NCBI GenBank assembly: GCA_000469685.2
Contig: LS997563.1
Location: 6,200,437-6,264,436 of the forward strand
From: Haemonchus contortus
Lineage: Eukaryota > Nematoda > Chromadorea > Rhabditida > Trichostrongylidae
Reading direction: 5' to 3'
Length of the DNA stretch: 64,000 bases
Shown: positions 24,336-35,954 of the stretch, one piece after another
Position numbering within the stretch: position 1 is the stretch's first letter
Layout of the letters: every line of letters starts with the position of its first letter
Notes under the pieces: generated by a model
What the model was told of the DNA's origin: nothing
Database searches by the model: none
Seen by the model: the letters and a program-made list of their open reading frames with translations, nothing else
Made by a program: the position numbers and the translations under genes

Positions 24336-25453
24336 GAGAGCTCCAGCTGTCAGAGATTCGGATCGCTCTTCACAGCTTCGTTCCTCGACCTTTATTTATT
24401 GCTTGCTTCCAGGTAGAAAATGAAAGCTCTGTCGCTTCCCGTGCAATTCCTCACCCTTGTATGTTGTTCTTCGATAATTCTTTGATAAATTTCTCGGTAC
24501 CATCTGGCAGGTATCCATCTGATTCGTACACCCTCGGTTCCAGCAAACAACCTATAAAAGAACCTCAACGCATGTTTAGGAAGTAGCAATAGGAGTAGTA
24601 GGGTCAAAAGATGACGTAAAGTCCCCGGCTATTCATTGGAAAAGCCTGTCTATCAGAGAGACTGACCCCGTATTTTGTCAATATTATTACCATCCTGTTA
24701 TTTAATGGGACAATTTCACCCCTTACTCCCTCTACAGATAGCTAGCACTGCCAGAGACAGCTATGAGCAGGGGCACTCGCCTTCAGATCAACGTGGGGGA
24801 CCAAACTGAGGAAGCAGGGCCTATTTCGGAGAAGATTTCACGTATGGATTGCAGCAAGAATTTTGTAGAAACTTGTGATGGCCGAGGTGAAATTTTCCGA
24901 GAACAGAGCTGCTGCTTTTCAAACATAGCAAGCGGCTGTAAATTTGTTATACTTGACGTTGTTGTTCTACTCGTTCTTTATTTCAGGTGTGCATCCTGCT
25001 TTCAATCGGATCGACGATGGGTTTCAGACATCGGCCTTTACCCAGACCGCGCCCACATCCTCCTCCTTGGCCGCCTGGGTGATCGTAATCGTGAATGAAG
25101 CGTTGGAATGTTTTCTGTGTAAATTGCAATCAGTGAACCATAACATTAAAAGGTGATTGTTAGCTTTTGACTTAAGCATAGGACATGAAAAACAACAGTT
25201 GCAGGACAGAAAACAGCATACAGGACTATCTGAAAGCTTCAGGACAGAACAGTTTAGTATAATATTTTCCATAGAACAGACAGCTCATCACATCTTACCT
25301 TGAAGTGCCTTCATGGGACCATAATGTTAACATTAACTTTGATCTCAATTCGCACAAATTTCGAGGCACAGCAAAGAAGTTATCAAAGCGTGGTTGAAAA
25401 GTAATGCAACATTCGCCTTCGCCAATAGGCCTACTGTGATGATTATACATATA

Positions 25454-26724
25454 CAGGGTGCGCCATAAATATGGTAACGAAAGAATTGGGCTACAAAAAG
25501 CGCAGCTCATATTGATATGGTAAATTCACGTGAGTTATTTACTACTGTTGCATCACATCTACAAAACCAACATATGGTCATCTTATATAAACGTCTCCTG
25601 TACTAATTATAGCTCGAAGACGCTTCGGCTACTCATCGACGGTGGCACGCAGAGTTTCTTGAGAAACACTAGCTCGGACTTTTTTCATTGATTTATCAGG
25701 AACAGCAGCAGTGGTGCGTTTTGAAGCGCAGGCTTTCCTCTCCAGTATGGACTATATCCAGTAACCATGACGCTGTGGTCCGGGAAATTCGTAGGAGGAT
25801 TGGAAGCAGGGACAAAATTGCTAACATTCCCTCAGCACCCATCTTCCCATTTTCCCAATCGTGAGCAAGTGCGCCAGAGCTCTCAATTGTATCCTTAAAT
25901 ACATTTTTGACCCTTCAGCTGCAACCTTTCAAAAAGACCCTCCCTAAAGAGTTTTGGATGAAATTTTGTACTTTTTTCAACCAAAATTTGGGATATCGCT
26001 CTGATGGTAGAGATCCTAGCAAAGACTATCAGCAAAGAGGGAAAATGGCTATGAGAGGCGATCTATTTCATCTCAGTGGCTACAGCACTCGAATTGTGAA
26101 ATATATGTATACTTTGAGATATCAACAGTTCTTTCACGCTGAACACACTTTAATCAAAAAAAGGTTTGTCGAAGCGCGTGCCGCGCGCAAGTAGCGTACG
26201 GCATTTGTTTTTTCTCTCTGAATTCTTCTCGTCTAAAAGCTAATAGGGCTTTCAAATCTTATGTGGATACAATTGTATTCACTCGCGGTAGACTGTTCTC
26301 ATCGGAGTAGAACATACAAACAAATCAGCAGTCATATTTCTCGCATTTTTGCAGGTTTTGCAGCGTACTCCTTCCCAAGCAATTCTATTTGGAAAAAGGA
26401 TTGTTGTGAGGTAGGACGACCGTCTTGAGTTTTGCCGCTGAGCTGTCTACGCATCGCAATTCGAAAGACTGTCAGTGTGAGAAATATTGAAACGAGGAGC
26501 GATTCCGGAAAGGGACTCACCAAATGCGCGCAAAGACGGAACGTCTGGTGGATGTCTACGAAGCCCCACCGTTCTTTAAAATCTAACGAATTGAGAGCAC
26601 CAAGATAAATATATAGTCTAATATATATCATAAATATAAGGGGAGGTGCAGATTTGGAGAAACCCTCCAAACAAGAAAAATACGAACGTTCGAAAAGTTG
26701 TTACCATATTTATGGCGCACCCTG
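25454..26724 (-). mobile_element. Tc1/mariner-superfamily element with 25-bp perfect TIRs and a decayed transposase
   Basis: Ends CAGGGTGCGCCATAAATATG at both sides in inverted orientation, flanked by TA (25,452-25,453 and 26,725-26,726); 1,271 bp. On the minus strand the C-terminal transposase signature QETLRATVDE is readable near 25,640, and upstream an NFPD word and scattered frames consistent with a Tc1-like transposase with many stops. The + ORF at 25,907-26,194 is not recognised as transposase. It shares its right TA with the next element. Confidence 0.8.
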
Positions 26725-26726
26725 TA

Positions 26727-28283
26727 CAGTGCGTCGCAAAATGATACAGCCACCTCTAATTTTCCCAAAAACTCACAGTATATGATGTTTCTGAAAAAAT
26801 GCCAAAGTAAAAATGTGTCAAATTTGAATTGCAATTCGCACATTATCACCGAATTCCAGCTCGAAAACACAAACATTTTTTTTGGTCAATTTTTCAATAA
26901 AGGGTGCTTTTCCAACGTCGCAAAATGATACAGCCACTAACAAAATTAATTTATTTAACAACAAACATACAACAAGGAAAGAAATTTGCAAAGTCAGTAA
27001 TCAGTTGGTCCACCGTTCCTCCAAATTACGTGGAAAATACGGTGGTCTAGGCTCGAATAAAAAATTATCGGTAAACTCCTAGGCAACTTGGTGCTATGCT
27101 TCGATTATCGCTTTTTTCAACTCCTTGACGCCTCGTAGTTGCTTATTTTGGGCGTAAATCTTCCGCACCATGAAGCCCCATACATTTTGTGCTGTTCGCC
27201 GGTCAGGGCAGAAGTGCCGAGAGAAACAAGCTTGGGCGCTCCTGCTGACGTAAATTGGGGCGTTATCTTGCATAAAAACAAGGTTTCTGTGCAGATTCTG
27301 ACGCCAAAAAGGGAGATGTGCACGGCGCATAACAGTTCGACAAAAGAATGAGCTCATCTCCTTTGATACAAGTCATAAACGGGTAAGCCTACTCGATGAA
27401 AATGCAGCCCAAACCATTACTCTTATCCCTTGAAGTTGCGTCTAGAAAACTGAAGTTTATTTTTTCTCAGATCGTGCCAGTGAAATCGGTTTCCGTCTGG
27501 ACCATCACAGTTGAACTTCTTCCCATCAGAACCTACTCGAAGAACAAAAATTATCAAGAGAAGGAAGGCCAAATGTCAGCACATAAAGAACACCTTATTC
27601 CACTCGGTTCGGCTGCACCAATTAACGAAAGCGACCCGACCTCCTCGATGTCTTTTTGTCTTGAAGGATGTCTTACGCATTTCCCGCTAGAAAATGAACT
27701 TGGACTTTCTGATCACCTTCCAAACAGTGTTTTTTGAGGCAGAAACGACCGGATTTCCATAGAGGACTTGGTGGAGTTTGACGCTTCCCTCAAGGTACGA
27801 CGCTTGTCTCTGTCGGAAAGCAGCGAAGGACGTCCAGCACTTCTTCTGGTTCATCACAGGCTTCAGAACTTTGACGAAATTGTCCAAAACTGTGACATCG
27901 ACCCAAATCTCGCGCGATTCTGCGATTTGACAGTCCCTACTCTTTTCCGCTAGAATTTGACCTTTCTCGGAATCCGAAAGCAAGCTTCCTCCTCCCATTG
28001 CCTGAAAATGAAGAACATTACATAATCGAAGCAATTTCGTTGCATTGAACTAAAAAACGACACGAAGACATCAAGTGGCTGTATCATTTTGCGACGTTGG
28101 AGAAGCACCCTTTATTGAAAAATTGCCCAAAAAAATGATTGTTTTCGAGCTGGAATTTGGTGATAATGTGCGAATTGCAATCCAAATTTGACACATTTTT
28201 TACTTTGGCAGTTTTTCAGAAACATCATATACTGTGAGTTTTTGGGAAAATTAGAGGTGGTTGTATCATTTTGCGACGCACTG
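26727..28283 (-). mobile_element. Tc1-like element with long (about 215 bp) TIRs and a decayed transposase
   Basis: Starts CAGTGCGTCGCAAAATGATA and ends in its inverse, flanked by TA. Each TIR contains a second internal copy of the GTCGCAAAATGATACAGCCA word (26,917 and 28,090). On the minus strand the N-terminal part (from about 28,000, LLSDSEKGQILAE) and the C-terminal part (27,094-27,357, VFMQDNAPIY, QNVWGFMVRKIYA) are readable. Between them are stops, and at the site where Tc1 proteins have NPIENVW there is TAQNVW, so the last acidic residue is lost. Inactive. Confidence 0.9.
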
Positions 28284-28285
28284 TA

Positions 28286-29568
28286 GGTCGGGATTGTCCG
28301 GTGAAGAGAGCCCAAGTCAATCGAATTGCGAAGGAAGCTTCGAAGCAGACCACGTTGCCACAGAAAGTATCTCCAAGGGAGAAAACGACGGAGCGGCGTC
28401 GGATATCATCGATTATTAGTGGGGCACGAAGCCTAGGGGTGAAGTAGCATTGGATTTAAGAGTGCCAGCTATAGTAGATACGGGCTCAATGGTCAGCATC
28501 ATCCCAGTAGGCATATTGGCGAAGGCACAGAAGTAGGGCTACGACGTGGATAGCATGGAGGTGCTGTCTGGGGACTCAATAATTCCTGTGTTTGACGCTT
28601 CACGGAACCGCATGACCTTCTTGGGTGCTGTCAAAATAGCGGTAGAGCTGGAGGAAGGCAACAAGGTGGACGAAGCCTCCCACATTGCAGGTGACAAGGA
28701 GGCTGAGATACTCCTTGGCACAAGTGCGTTGGGAAAGCTGAACGTCCAGGTGGTGCTGCCACCTCAAGAACCAACGTTGCAGGCAGAGGCTCAGGAAAGA
28801 GTCGTGGTTGCTAGGCGAATGTACATACCTACCCTCATATGGTAAAGCATTGGTTTTAGCACGTCACGAGGGAAGTAGTGATGGAGAACGCTTCTATGGC
28901 CAACCAAAGACGGTATTGCTGCTGGTGTATTCAAGATAACAAACCAAAGAAGTGAAGGTGCCCATGATAAACAACTAAGAGGAACCCATGATTCTCAGAG
29001 AGGAAGAGGAAATCGGTCATCGGGGAACAGAGAGAGGGCGGGAAGGAATAGAAGATCTCAGACCACTCATGATGGACAGTGGAACGCATTAGCTTACAGC
29101 AAAGAAAAGGAGGAAGGTGTTGCATGAGCAAGTGAGGCAGAGCACGGGAGTAGATAGGCCTAGTGAGGAAGTCAAGAATGTCTTGAACGAAGTTCCCGAG
29201 GCCTTTTCGATATGCGATAGAGAGTTAAGTAAGACGGACAGGGTAAAAATGGATATTGGTACGGGTGAACATAAGCCGATCAAGATGAAGGCAAGACCTG
29301 TTCCTTTGGGAGCACGAAAGAAAGAAATTGAAAGGGCTACTCACTGATTTGGAAAATAGAAAAGTCATCGATGAAAGCAGTTCGGAGTAGGATTTTCCTA
29401 TTGTACTGGGGGAAAAGAAGGATGGTCGTTTGAGTCAATGTGTAGACTACAGAGAATTGAACAGAAGAATTAAGGTAAACTCGTATTCCCTGCCGAGTAT
29501 TGAAGCAGTTCTTCAGAGCCTATCAGGGAAGCCATATTTTTTAATATTAGTCCTGTGCAGTGGTTGAA
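28286..29568 (+). pseudogene. Gypsy-type retrotransposon fragment: protease and start of reverse transcriptase
   Basis: Protease frame near 28,450-28,850 with IVDTGSMVSIIPVGILAKAQ interrupted by TAG, then continuing DVDSMEVLSGDSIIPVFDAS. Further on, PVPLGARKKE near 29,300 and, after frameshifts, GRLSQCVDYRELNRRI and YSLPSIEAVLQ, the start of the RT palm (29,420-29,520). It ends abruptly at 29,568, where A unit 4 begins. No integrase or LTR was found. Confidence 0.8.
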
Positions 29569-31451
29569 AGGTATCCAAGAATCCTTACCACATAAACTCT
29601 AGATGATGGATGAGTTTTCTGTTTGTCAACACATTATATGGCGCTTTCCTGGAATTAAAGTACAGACTTTCCGTCCGCGTGGCCTTAGAATATCCAAATT
29701 TGAAGGGGATATAAAAGGCAGAACAGGAATCCCGAGTTGGCAGGACCAGAAAATAAATGGCATGTCGCCAATGTAGATACCGCCCACTGGAAGCAGAAAT
29801 TGGCAAAAAAATGTTCCCTCTAGGCAAGAGCTTTCAAATCTAGGAATGATACAGGTGGTACGATATGATAATAGTGGGAGTAACCCAGATGCCTTTCAGA
29901 TTATGCGCTGTCGATTCACGGCTTCGCTCTCTTAAGAAATTTAGCGTTGCATGTTTCAAGATTCACGTCTGGGAGGTTGGTCGATATACCGATTTGCTAT
30001 ATCGTTCTTTATGCAATTGACAACTCAGTCGCAGATTTGATCGCATTGGTGGCACACTGTTCCAAATCTGGAGGTCGATCATTTTCAGTCGTTCGAAAGG
30101 TAGTTTCGAATTGTGAGCTTTTCACAGACCATTTTTTCTCCTTTCGGAAAAACCTTAATTAAATATTTATACCCAGTTTGCTTGGCTATGTTTTGTCTTC
30201 CTTGTTTTAGTATCAGTTGGCGGAACTTCCGGTTATTGACAAAAAATTTGGTGAAAGTTATCCCATTGTAGGACTCCTGCGACTAGTAATATTCGGATGG
30301 CAAGAGATCAGGGCTATATGGTGAACGTTGCTTTACTTTTCAACCATGCTTTGATAATTTTTGGCATGTCTCCAAAACTGTGCTAATCGAAATCGAAGTC
30401 GGTGTTAACATTATAGTCCCATTAAAACACTTCAAAGAAGATGTGATAAGCTGATTGTTTCATCGAAAATACTGAACTGTCCTGTCCTGAAGCTTTAGAG
30501 GCTGAAGGTAGTCCTTCATGCTGTTCTCGGTCCGGCAACTGTTGTTTTTCATGTCCTATTTTTGAGTGGAGAGCTGACAATCACTTGCTAGTATTATAGT
30601 TTGCTGAACGAGTAGAACAACAACGTCAAATGTAACAAATTTACAGACGCTTGCTAAGTTTTAAAAGCAGCAGCTTCTCGGAGAATTCCACCTCGGTCAT
30701 CATATGTTCTACACAATCTTTAGCTATAAGACATTCGCCAGATCTTTTCCGATGTAGGCCTCGCTTCCTTGGCCGTCTCCCCCACTCTGGAATGAAGGCG
30801 GCATGGATCTTCTGAAGGCTAAATCTGGTAGCGCGAGCTATTTGTAGAGGAAGTAACGGGTAGAAGGGTCTCAGTAAGGATTAGGATGATAATAGTATTG
30901 AAAAAGTACGGGGTCAGACTCTCTGATAGACAGTTTTTGCTAAGAAATCTCGGAGACTCTACGCTATCTGATAGACAAGCTTTTTTAATGAATATCGAGG
31001 AACTTTTCGTTATCCTTTCAGCCCTACCACTCCTGTTGTTGCTTCGTAAATATGCAAGAATGTTTTTTTTTCAGATTTGTGTTCTTTAATTGAGGATGAT
31101 CAAACATGGTTCGGATACCGTTCCAGATGGTATCGAGAAATTTATTAGAGAGCTACCGAAGAACAACATACAAGGGTAAAGGTGAGGAACTGGACTGGAA
31201 GCGATAGAGCATTCATTTGCTACCTGAAAGCAAACAATAAATAGAGGTTTAGAAACGAAATTGTGAAGAGCAATCCGAATGTACGGAGCTCTCGTATATA
31301 GTGGGGCCTTATATAGTGTCCTGGTGCGGCTCTTCCATTACGGCCATGCATTAAACGCGATCACTAAAGGCTGCTCATGATTCTTCGCAAGGCATTTGTT
31401 GGAAACATTAAAACGGCTATAACGATGGGAATATGTATACGCTCTCAATCT

Positions 31452-31528
31452 CACAAGGTTGGCGATTTATGGACAAAATTTCAGTCTCGGACGGGACTCG
31501 AACCCGTACTTGTCCTTTCCGGGATTTT
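31452..31528 (-). repeat. Truncated inverted copy of the 31,850 tRNA-like SINE
   Basis: Starts CTCACAAGGTTGGCGATTTA and carries the inverse of the T-arm and acceptor; it is cut off inside the anticodon arm at TTTCCGGGA. Confidence 0.65.
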
Positions 31529-31849
31529 TTTCAGATTTGTGTTCTTTAATTGAGGATGATCAAACATGGTTCGGATACCGTTCCAGATGATATCGAGAAA
31601 TTTATTAGAGAGCTACCGAAGAACAACATACAAGGGTAAAGGTGAGGAACTGGACTGGAAGCGATAGAGCATTCATTTGCTACCTGAAAGCAAACAATAA
31701 ATAGAGGTTTAGAAACGAAATTGTGAAGAGCAATCCGAATGTCCGGAGCTCTCGTATATAGTGGGGCCTTATATAGTGTCAACACGTTGTACGTGTGAGT
31801 GCTGATAAGCTATGGCATATAAGCCATTAAGAAGGCGAGGGCAAACGGG

Positions 31850-31921
31850 GTCTCGGTAGTGTAAGGGATAAGAGCACGGTCCCCGGAAAGGACAAGTACG
31901 GGTTCGAGTCCCGTCCGAGAC
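31850..31921 (+). repeat. tRNA-like head of a SINE (or tRNA pseudogene)
   Basis: 72 nt that fold as a tRNA: acceptor GTCTCGG/CCGAGAC pairs fully, D-arm GTGT/GCAC, T-arm ACGGG TTCGAGT CCCGT. The anticodon stem is shortened and position 33 is not T, so it is not a normal tRNA. The tail TGAAATTTTGTCCATAAATC follows, as in an inverted copy at 31,452-31,528 and a degenerate one at 52,178-52,292, which marks it as a SINE. Confidence 0.65.
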
Positions 31922-32735
31922 TGAAATTTTGTCCATAAATCGCCGACCTTGTGAGACTTTCGCTTCGCGAACTGCGGCGTTAAAACAGCAGTTAACAAAA
32001 CATCAAGTCAATACGCTCTCAATGTCATGGCTGAATAATTCAGCTACAGTATCTTTATCAGTCAAAGACGGTGAACGGGTGGTTGCCGAAGAAGTGTTTG
32101 TTACGGTCACATCGCTCATAAGTGATGAGTTCTATCTTTTTTCAAGTTCTTGAAGGCTCCATTATGATTTACCCTTTGGGAGAGGGTCGAGAATACAGGA
32201 AATGAAATCAATGCTCGATTTTTACTAATCTAAGTCATTAAAGTTTTATTAACTTTTTGGACGAGTTTCCATGAAGTCTGAACTGCCTCGATAAATGTAT
32301 GATTACTTTCTCAACTTGCAAATTTAGTTCATATCAGGTTAATGATGTGCCACATCGATTCGGGAACCATTCTGACACGGACTTGGACCCCATATGTCAT
32401 TTACCATATTCACTTAGTTTCATCAACATCATGCTTCATTTTCATTGCCCAGCGAGGGTCTGATAGCAAGCATTAAAGGATGGCAGGAACATGAATGGAA
32501 AGTTGTGCCAAGCAAAATGTAGAAGATGAACTATTATGAAAGCCACCAATGATAGCCTCTTTAGAGGTGAGGTTTAAACTATGCAAAGTTTTTTAACGTT
32601 GATAAAACATTTTATCAAGATGCGTTCAGCCTGGTCTCTCAAAATCATAGCGGAGTTTTGTAAAGAGTGTATCTTATACAGTTAGTGGTCGCAGTTGATA
32701 AACATATCAGTGCTTTTGTCCTCCCATACGGCTCT

Positions 32736-32960
32736 GGTAACATTCGACCATTGGTATAGGTAAGGGAAATACCTGGAAGATACAGTGATTAGCCCGATTC
32801 TCTACTAATCGGCTCTTCGGTTCCAGTGCATGGATGATATGCGAAAAAAAAATGCATTGTCGGTTACTCAGAGATTTTCCACCGACGATGGCAGTATTAC
32901 TTCCACCTCTGCTCAACCTTGTTAGCTAACGATCATACTGATGCCGTTCAGGTATCGGCT
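32736..32960 (+). pseudogene. Relic of CFAS exon 10 end, intron and exon 11 at the end of A unit 4
   Basis: Contains the end of CFAS exon 10 with its donor (CATTGGTATAGGTAAG, compare 49,748-49,763), then about 85 bp, then a degenerate copy of exon 11 starting at CCAGTGCATGGATGA and running through the CGACGATGGCAGTA block (compare 50,952-51,060). Frames are broken. The real intron 10 is about 1.2 kb and carries a transposon, so the relic has a shorter intron. Just upstream is a SINE body fragment (about 32,665-32,735). Confidence 0.65.
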
Positions 32961-33639
32961 TCTCATGTACAATGTGTAATGCTTATAAATTCCTATTTTC
33001 CGATTTTTTTACACTTTGTTACGTTTGCAGTAGCCCCTTTTATATGACTCAAGAGCAACAATGCAGCCGCTCAGGGGCATTTCTCGGGGTAACGGAACTT
33101 CTCCCCTATCGCGGCATTCTCCCTTGCGGCATGCGGCAAATGTCACTGCAATTACCGTACTCCCGCCAATCAATAGGACGCGGAATTTTTCGTTGATTGC
33201 CTTGCTTTTTTATTAGATTCAATCGTTTTTTCTTCTGTTTCTTTCTCGTTTTCGTGTTTATTAGACTTGATTAATTAGAATGACCCCTCCTATATAAACG
33301 ACGATCAATACCGCATTGCAATTGACAAGAGCGGCCAGCCAATTCAAATAATTAAAGGACTCCCTACCTCACAAATTGCGCGCTCCAATCTTCCATCGCA
33401 ATCCCGCGATAGGCGGCGGGTGCGACGTCTGAGACGCCGTGTTAGGGGAGAAGTTCCCGGACCCCATTTCTCGGGGAGTGAAGTCATTCCTGAACGCGGG
33501 GCACCGCAGTGAAATAAGTGGAAACGACGTCTAACCAAGACATTGGTGGGCGACAAGACAACTAGCTAAGATTTGTCCACATATTTCGAATGCAAAGGAA
33601 ACCTTCTGAAGCACTGGTTTTCGTAGACTTTCATGTTCA
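32961..33639. other. Spacer between CFAS 3' relic and family C copy 2
   Basis: Two GC-richer stretches (33,075-33,130 and 33,400-33,490) share the words TTCTCGGGG and AACTTCTCCCC in inverted order, so a degenerate inverted repeat is likely. The minus ORF at 33,344-33,556 is not supported as a gene. Confidence 0.4.
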
Positions 33640-35360
33640 CCTTCTAGAGATGGGACGATTCGAACTGACGGACAATTCTGGAACGAAGCGTTCGTAGAAG
33701 CTGGCAACCCTTTTCAGGGTGGAAAGTCATGCGAGCAAGCCTTAGATAGTTAGTTCATTAATTGACGGCAATAAAAACTGGTGCTTAAGCTGAACACCCC
33801 ATACTGAAGCTTTGTATGGTGCCCTGATAAAGGCGATCTGCTATCAAGCGTAGCAAACACCTTTGAACGAAACCGATGAATGGGTCAGCTCGATGAATGG
33901 GTCAGCTTAACGACATGTAGTTCTAGAAAAATAGTTGGTCTACTTGGCTCACTTCCCCTAAGATACGCCATGAACTCCTTCGCTATTCAGGAAAGAGCTA
34001 GTGTTGGACAGCATTTTATTTGTAGGGTTAGGTTGAAAGAGTTTGTGTGCGAGACGTAATCTTGCCCCTCCTCTTGCTACCGAAATTTCCTAAAATCCTC
34101 TTCATGTGAAAATTGGCTTTTGCGCTTACGAGGAAAGCGGGTCGTAGGCAAAACTCTGGCTCCGGACTGGACTCAAATTAGTAAACTTCCGTAGACTTTA
34201 CCCATACATTTGCATTGATTACATAGGATATATCACTGATCAACGTAGGGACCATCAATATGACAGGCTTTTCATTCAAACCCTTTCTACCACGGAAATC
34301 ACAAAAATAGGGAGTCAGGGAAGAGCGAGGTTTTCATGCGAATAGAAGGTAGTGGTGGGACAGGGTCATTTTCAGAGATCGTTGCTGTACCAGAGAAAAG
34401 ATAGGATTTTTGGGGATGAAACGGGGGAGAGGGTGCTCAGCCTACGCTGTAGCTGAAATATCGAGAAGTGCTCGCTGTTGTTTTAGCCACAACGTGCGGT
34501 AGACACTCCAAACCTGTCTACCAGCTTGGGCGACATTCCTTCAAGCCTAGACATAGACAGGGGACAAGATGATCCGAAACTGAAAAACGGAAGTTCAATG
34601 TCTGCGTCGGGACTGACCAAGCTCAAGCTAACAGATGCTGTTGCTTGCCAGAATAATCATCCATGAGGTAGTACAACTGCTAAATCCGAATCGATAGATC
34701 GGTAACATTTCTACCTGGACAAATGAGAATATTGGTGCTTCACTTACTGGTTGCCAAGTGCGGATCCAATTAACTTCGCTCTTCTGAGTGTATGTCAAGC
34801 TCACAGCGTAGTCTCTAAGTTTTGATCTACTCTGAGCACATTGAAAGATCACAAAATTAGGGATACTCGGAAATCGACGAATCGACGGCCTTAGCGCCTC
34901 ATCCAGAGGAGTCAAGCGTACTCAAAAAACCGTTCAACAATTCTTGGAGAGACTACGAATAGCAGGTTTCCACGAACGGGTGGGCGATTTGGGTGAAAGC
35001 TTAGGTTATGGATTGTACTCGTTCTGAACCGACCAATGTTTGCCGTTCGGTAATTAGTCGATTCGGAGCTAAGCTTGTTCCACAGGAAGTCAAGCTTAGC
35101 CAGGTGGGTTACCGGACTTGGAATGAGGTCAGGAGCCTGGCTACGAACTCTGACGACGAGCAGTCTGACTTACGCAATCCGTCGTGCGATTCACGCCGTA
35201 GAAGGCGAACACTCGTTCCTGCTTCCCGTCTTCGGATTCTTTGCGTCGGACACCTGCGCATGTCGGGTTGTTACCACAGATGCGTACACTATCCAGGCGA
35301 TCCCGCTCATGCTACAATCGACTTTTCCTATGCGATGTTGACGTCTATCCGCCCCTAGAA
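33640..35360 (+). repeat. Repeat family C, copy 2
   Basis: Matches copies at 50-1,240 and 42,655-44,250. The last 250 bp (35,150-35,345) has a frame conserved with 44,030-44,210: TYAIRRAIHAVE, then PVFGFFASDTCA, then VVTTDA and IQAI. In copy 3 the frame carries replacements such as V to I and R for C, so this part may descend from a coding exon that I cannot name. Confidence 0.7.
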
Positions 35361-35757
35361 AAGCTCCATCATGATTTTAAGGCTTTATCCAAAGAATATT
35401 CGTACTGAACCTTTACCTTGTCTCAGTCCTGGAGAGCATCAGTTTTTCTTGCTTCAATATCTTCAGGTTTTTCTCCATTTTTTCTTCTCTCTCATCTATA
35501 CGTATACTTCCGTGCCCATAACGGCCACCTAGCCTTCCAGAGTGATCGGTAGAGTAACATCGTTAAAATTCTGAATGTCATTGATTTGACGACCTTGGAT
35601 TTGGCAAAAGTTCAACTTTATTCCCATTTTCTTTTATAGCTATCGGCAAGAATGTTCAAACACTGCCGAAACCGGTTGGAGTCTTTGTTTGAGCACACTT
35701 TTTTCTAAAAGACCCCACTTCTGTCGAAAGTTTTCTGCACTGTCACTACTTTCGAAG

Positions 35758-35954
35758 GTGGATATGGAAATGAGGCAGGAAACTCTTCCAACAAAACCTT
35801 TCCCACGTTTTCCGCAGACCCAGAAAGTCCAATGCTCTCGCTCCCGTCTTGCAAAAATTATACCTTCATATAGGGTCATTTTCCTGCTTCAGATTCTGGA
35901 TTTCTCCCACCTCAAAGGTTGAACCACGAAACTATGCTACTCATCCTGCTTAAA
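35758..35954 (+). repeat. Repeat family F, copy 2
   Basis: Matches 14,757-14,962 and runs without a break into family B copy 2. Confidence 0.65.

Larger units (their letters stand above)
21563..25420. repeat. Large palindrome 1: A-family arms around a 1.3-kb spacer
   Basis: Left arm 21,563-22,838 and right arm 24,149-25,420 are inverted copies of one another (for example GCAAGCATATGACAGTGGA against TCCCACTGTCACATGCTTGC). The spacer 22,839-24,148 holds about 0.8 kb of unique sequence with the ORF at 22,993-23,457, then a 0.5-kb TIR element ending exactly at the right arm. The same layout recurs in palindrome 2. Confidence 0.85.
31452..31998. mobile_element. Composite insertion bounded by a 13-bp direct repeat
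   Basis: ATACGCTCTCAAT occurs at the left (31,438-31,450) and right (about 31,999-32,020) edges, and A unit 1 (near 4,250) has it only once. The insert contains an inverted SINE fragment, a second copy of the A segment 31,070-31,320, about 70 bp of other sequence, and a full SINE with tail. A duplication of this size points to LINE-driven retrotransposition or a template switch. Confidence 0.7.
29569..32735 (+). repeat. Repeat family A, unit 4
   Basis: Fourth direct copy. It begins where a Gypsy-type RT fragment stops, and its 3' half is nearly identical to unit 1. A 550-bp composite insertion (31,452-31,998) bounded by a 13-bp direct repeat sits in it. It ends with a SINE fragment and the CFAS exon 10-11 relic at 32,736-32,960. 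Confidence 0.8.

Noticed and set aside
25907..26194. 95-codon + ORF inside the Tc1-type element as a transposase
   Set aside because: The transposase signature (QETLRATVDE) is on the opposite strand; this frame shows no DDE motif.
31850..31921. Possible functional tRNA gene
   Set aside because: Acceptor, D and T arms pair well, but the anticodon stem is short, position 33 is not T, and truncated or diverged copies with the same tail exist, so it is called a SINE head.
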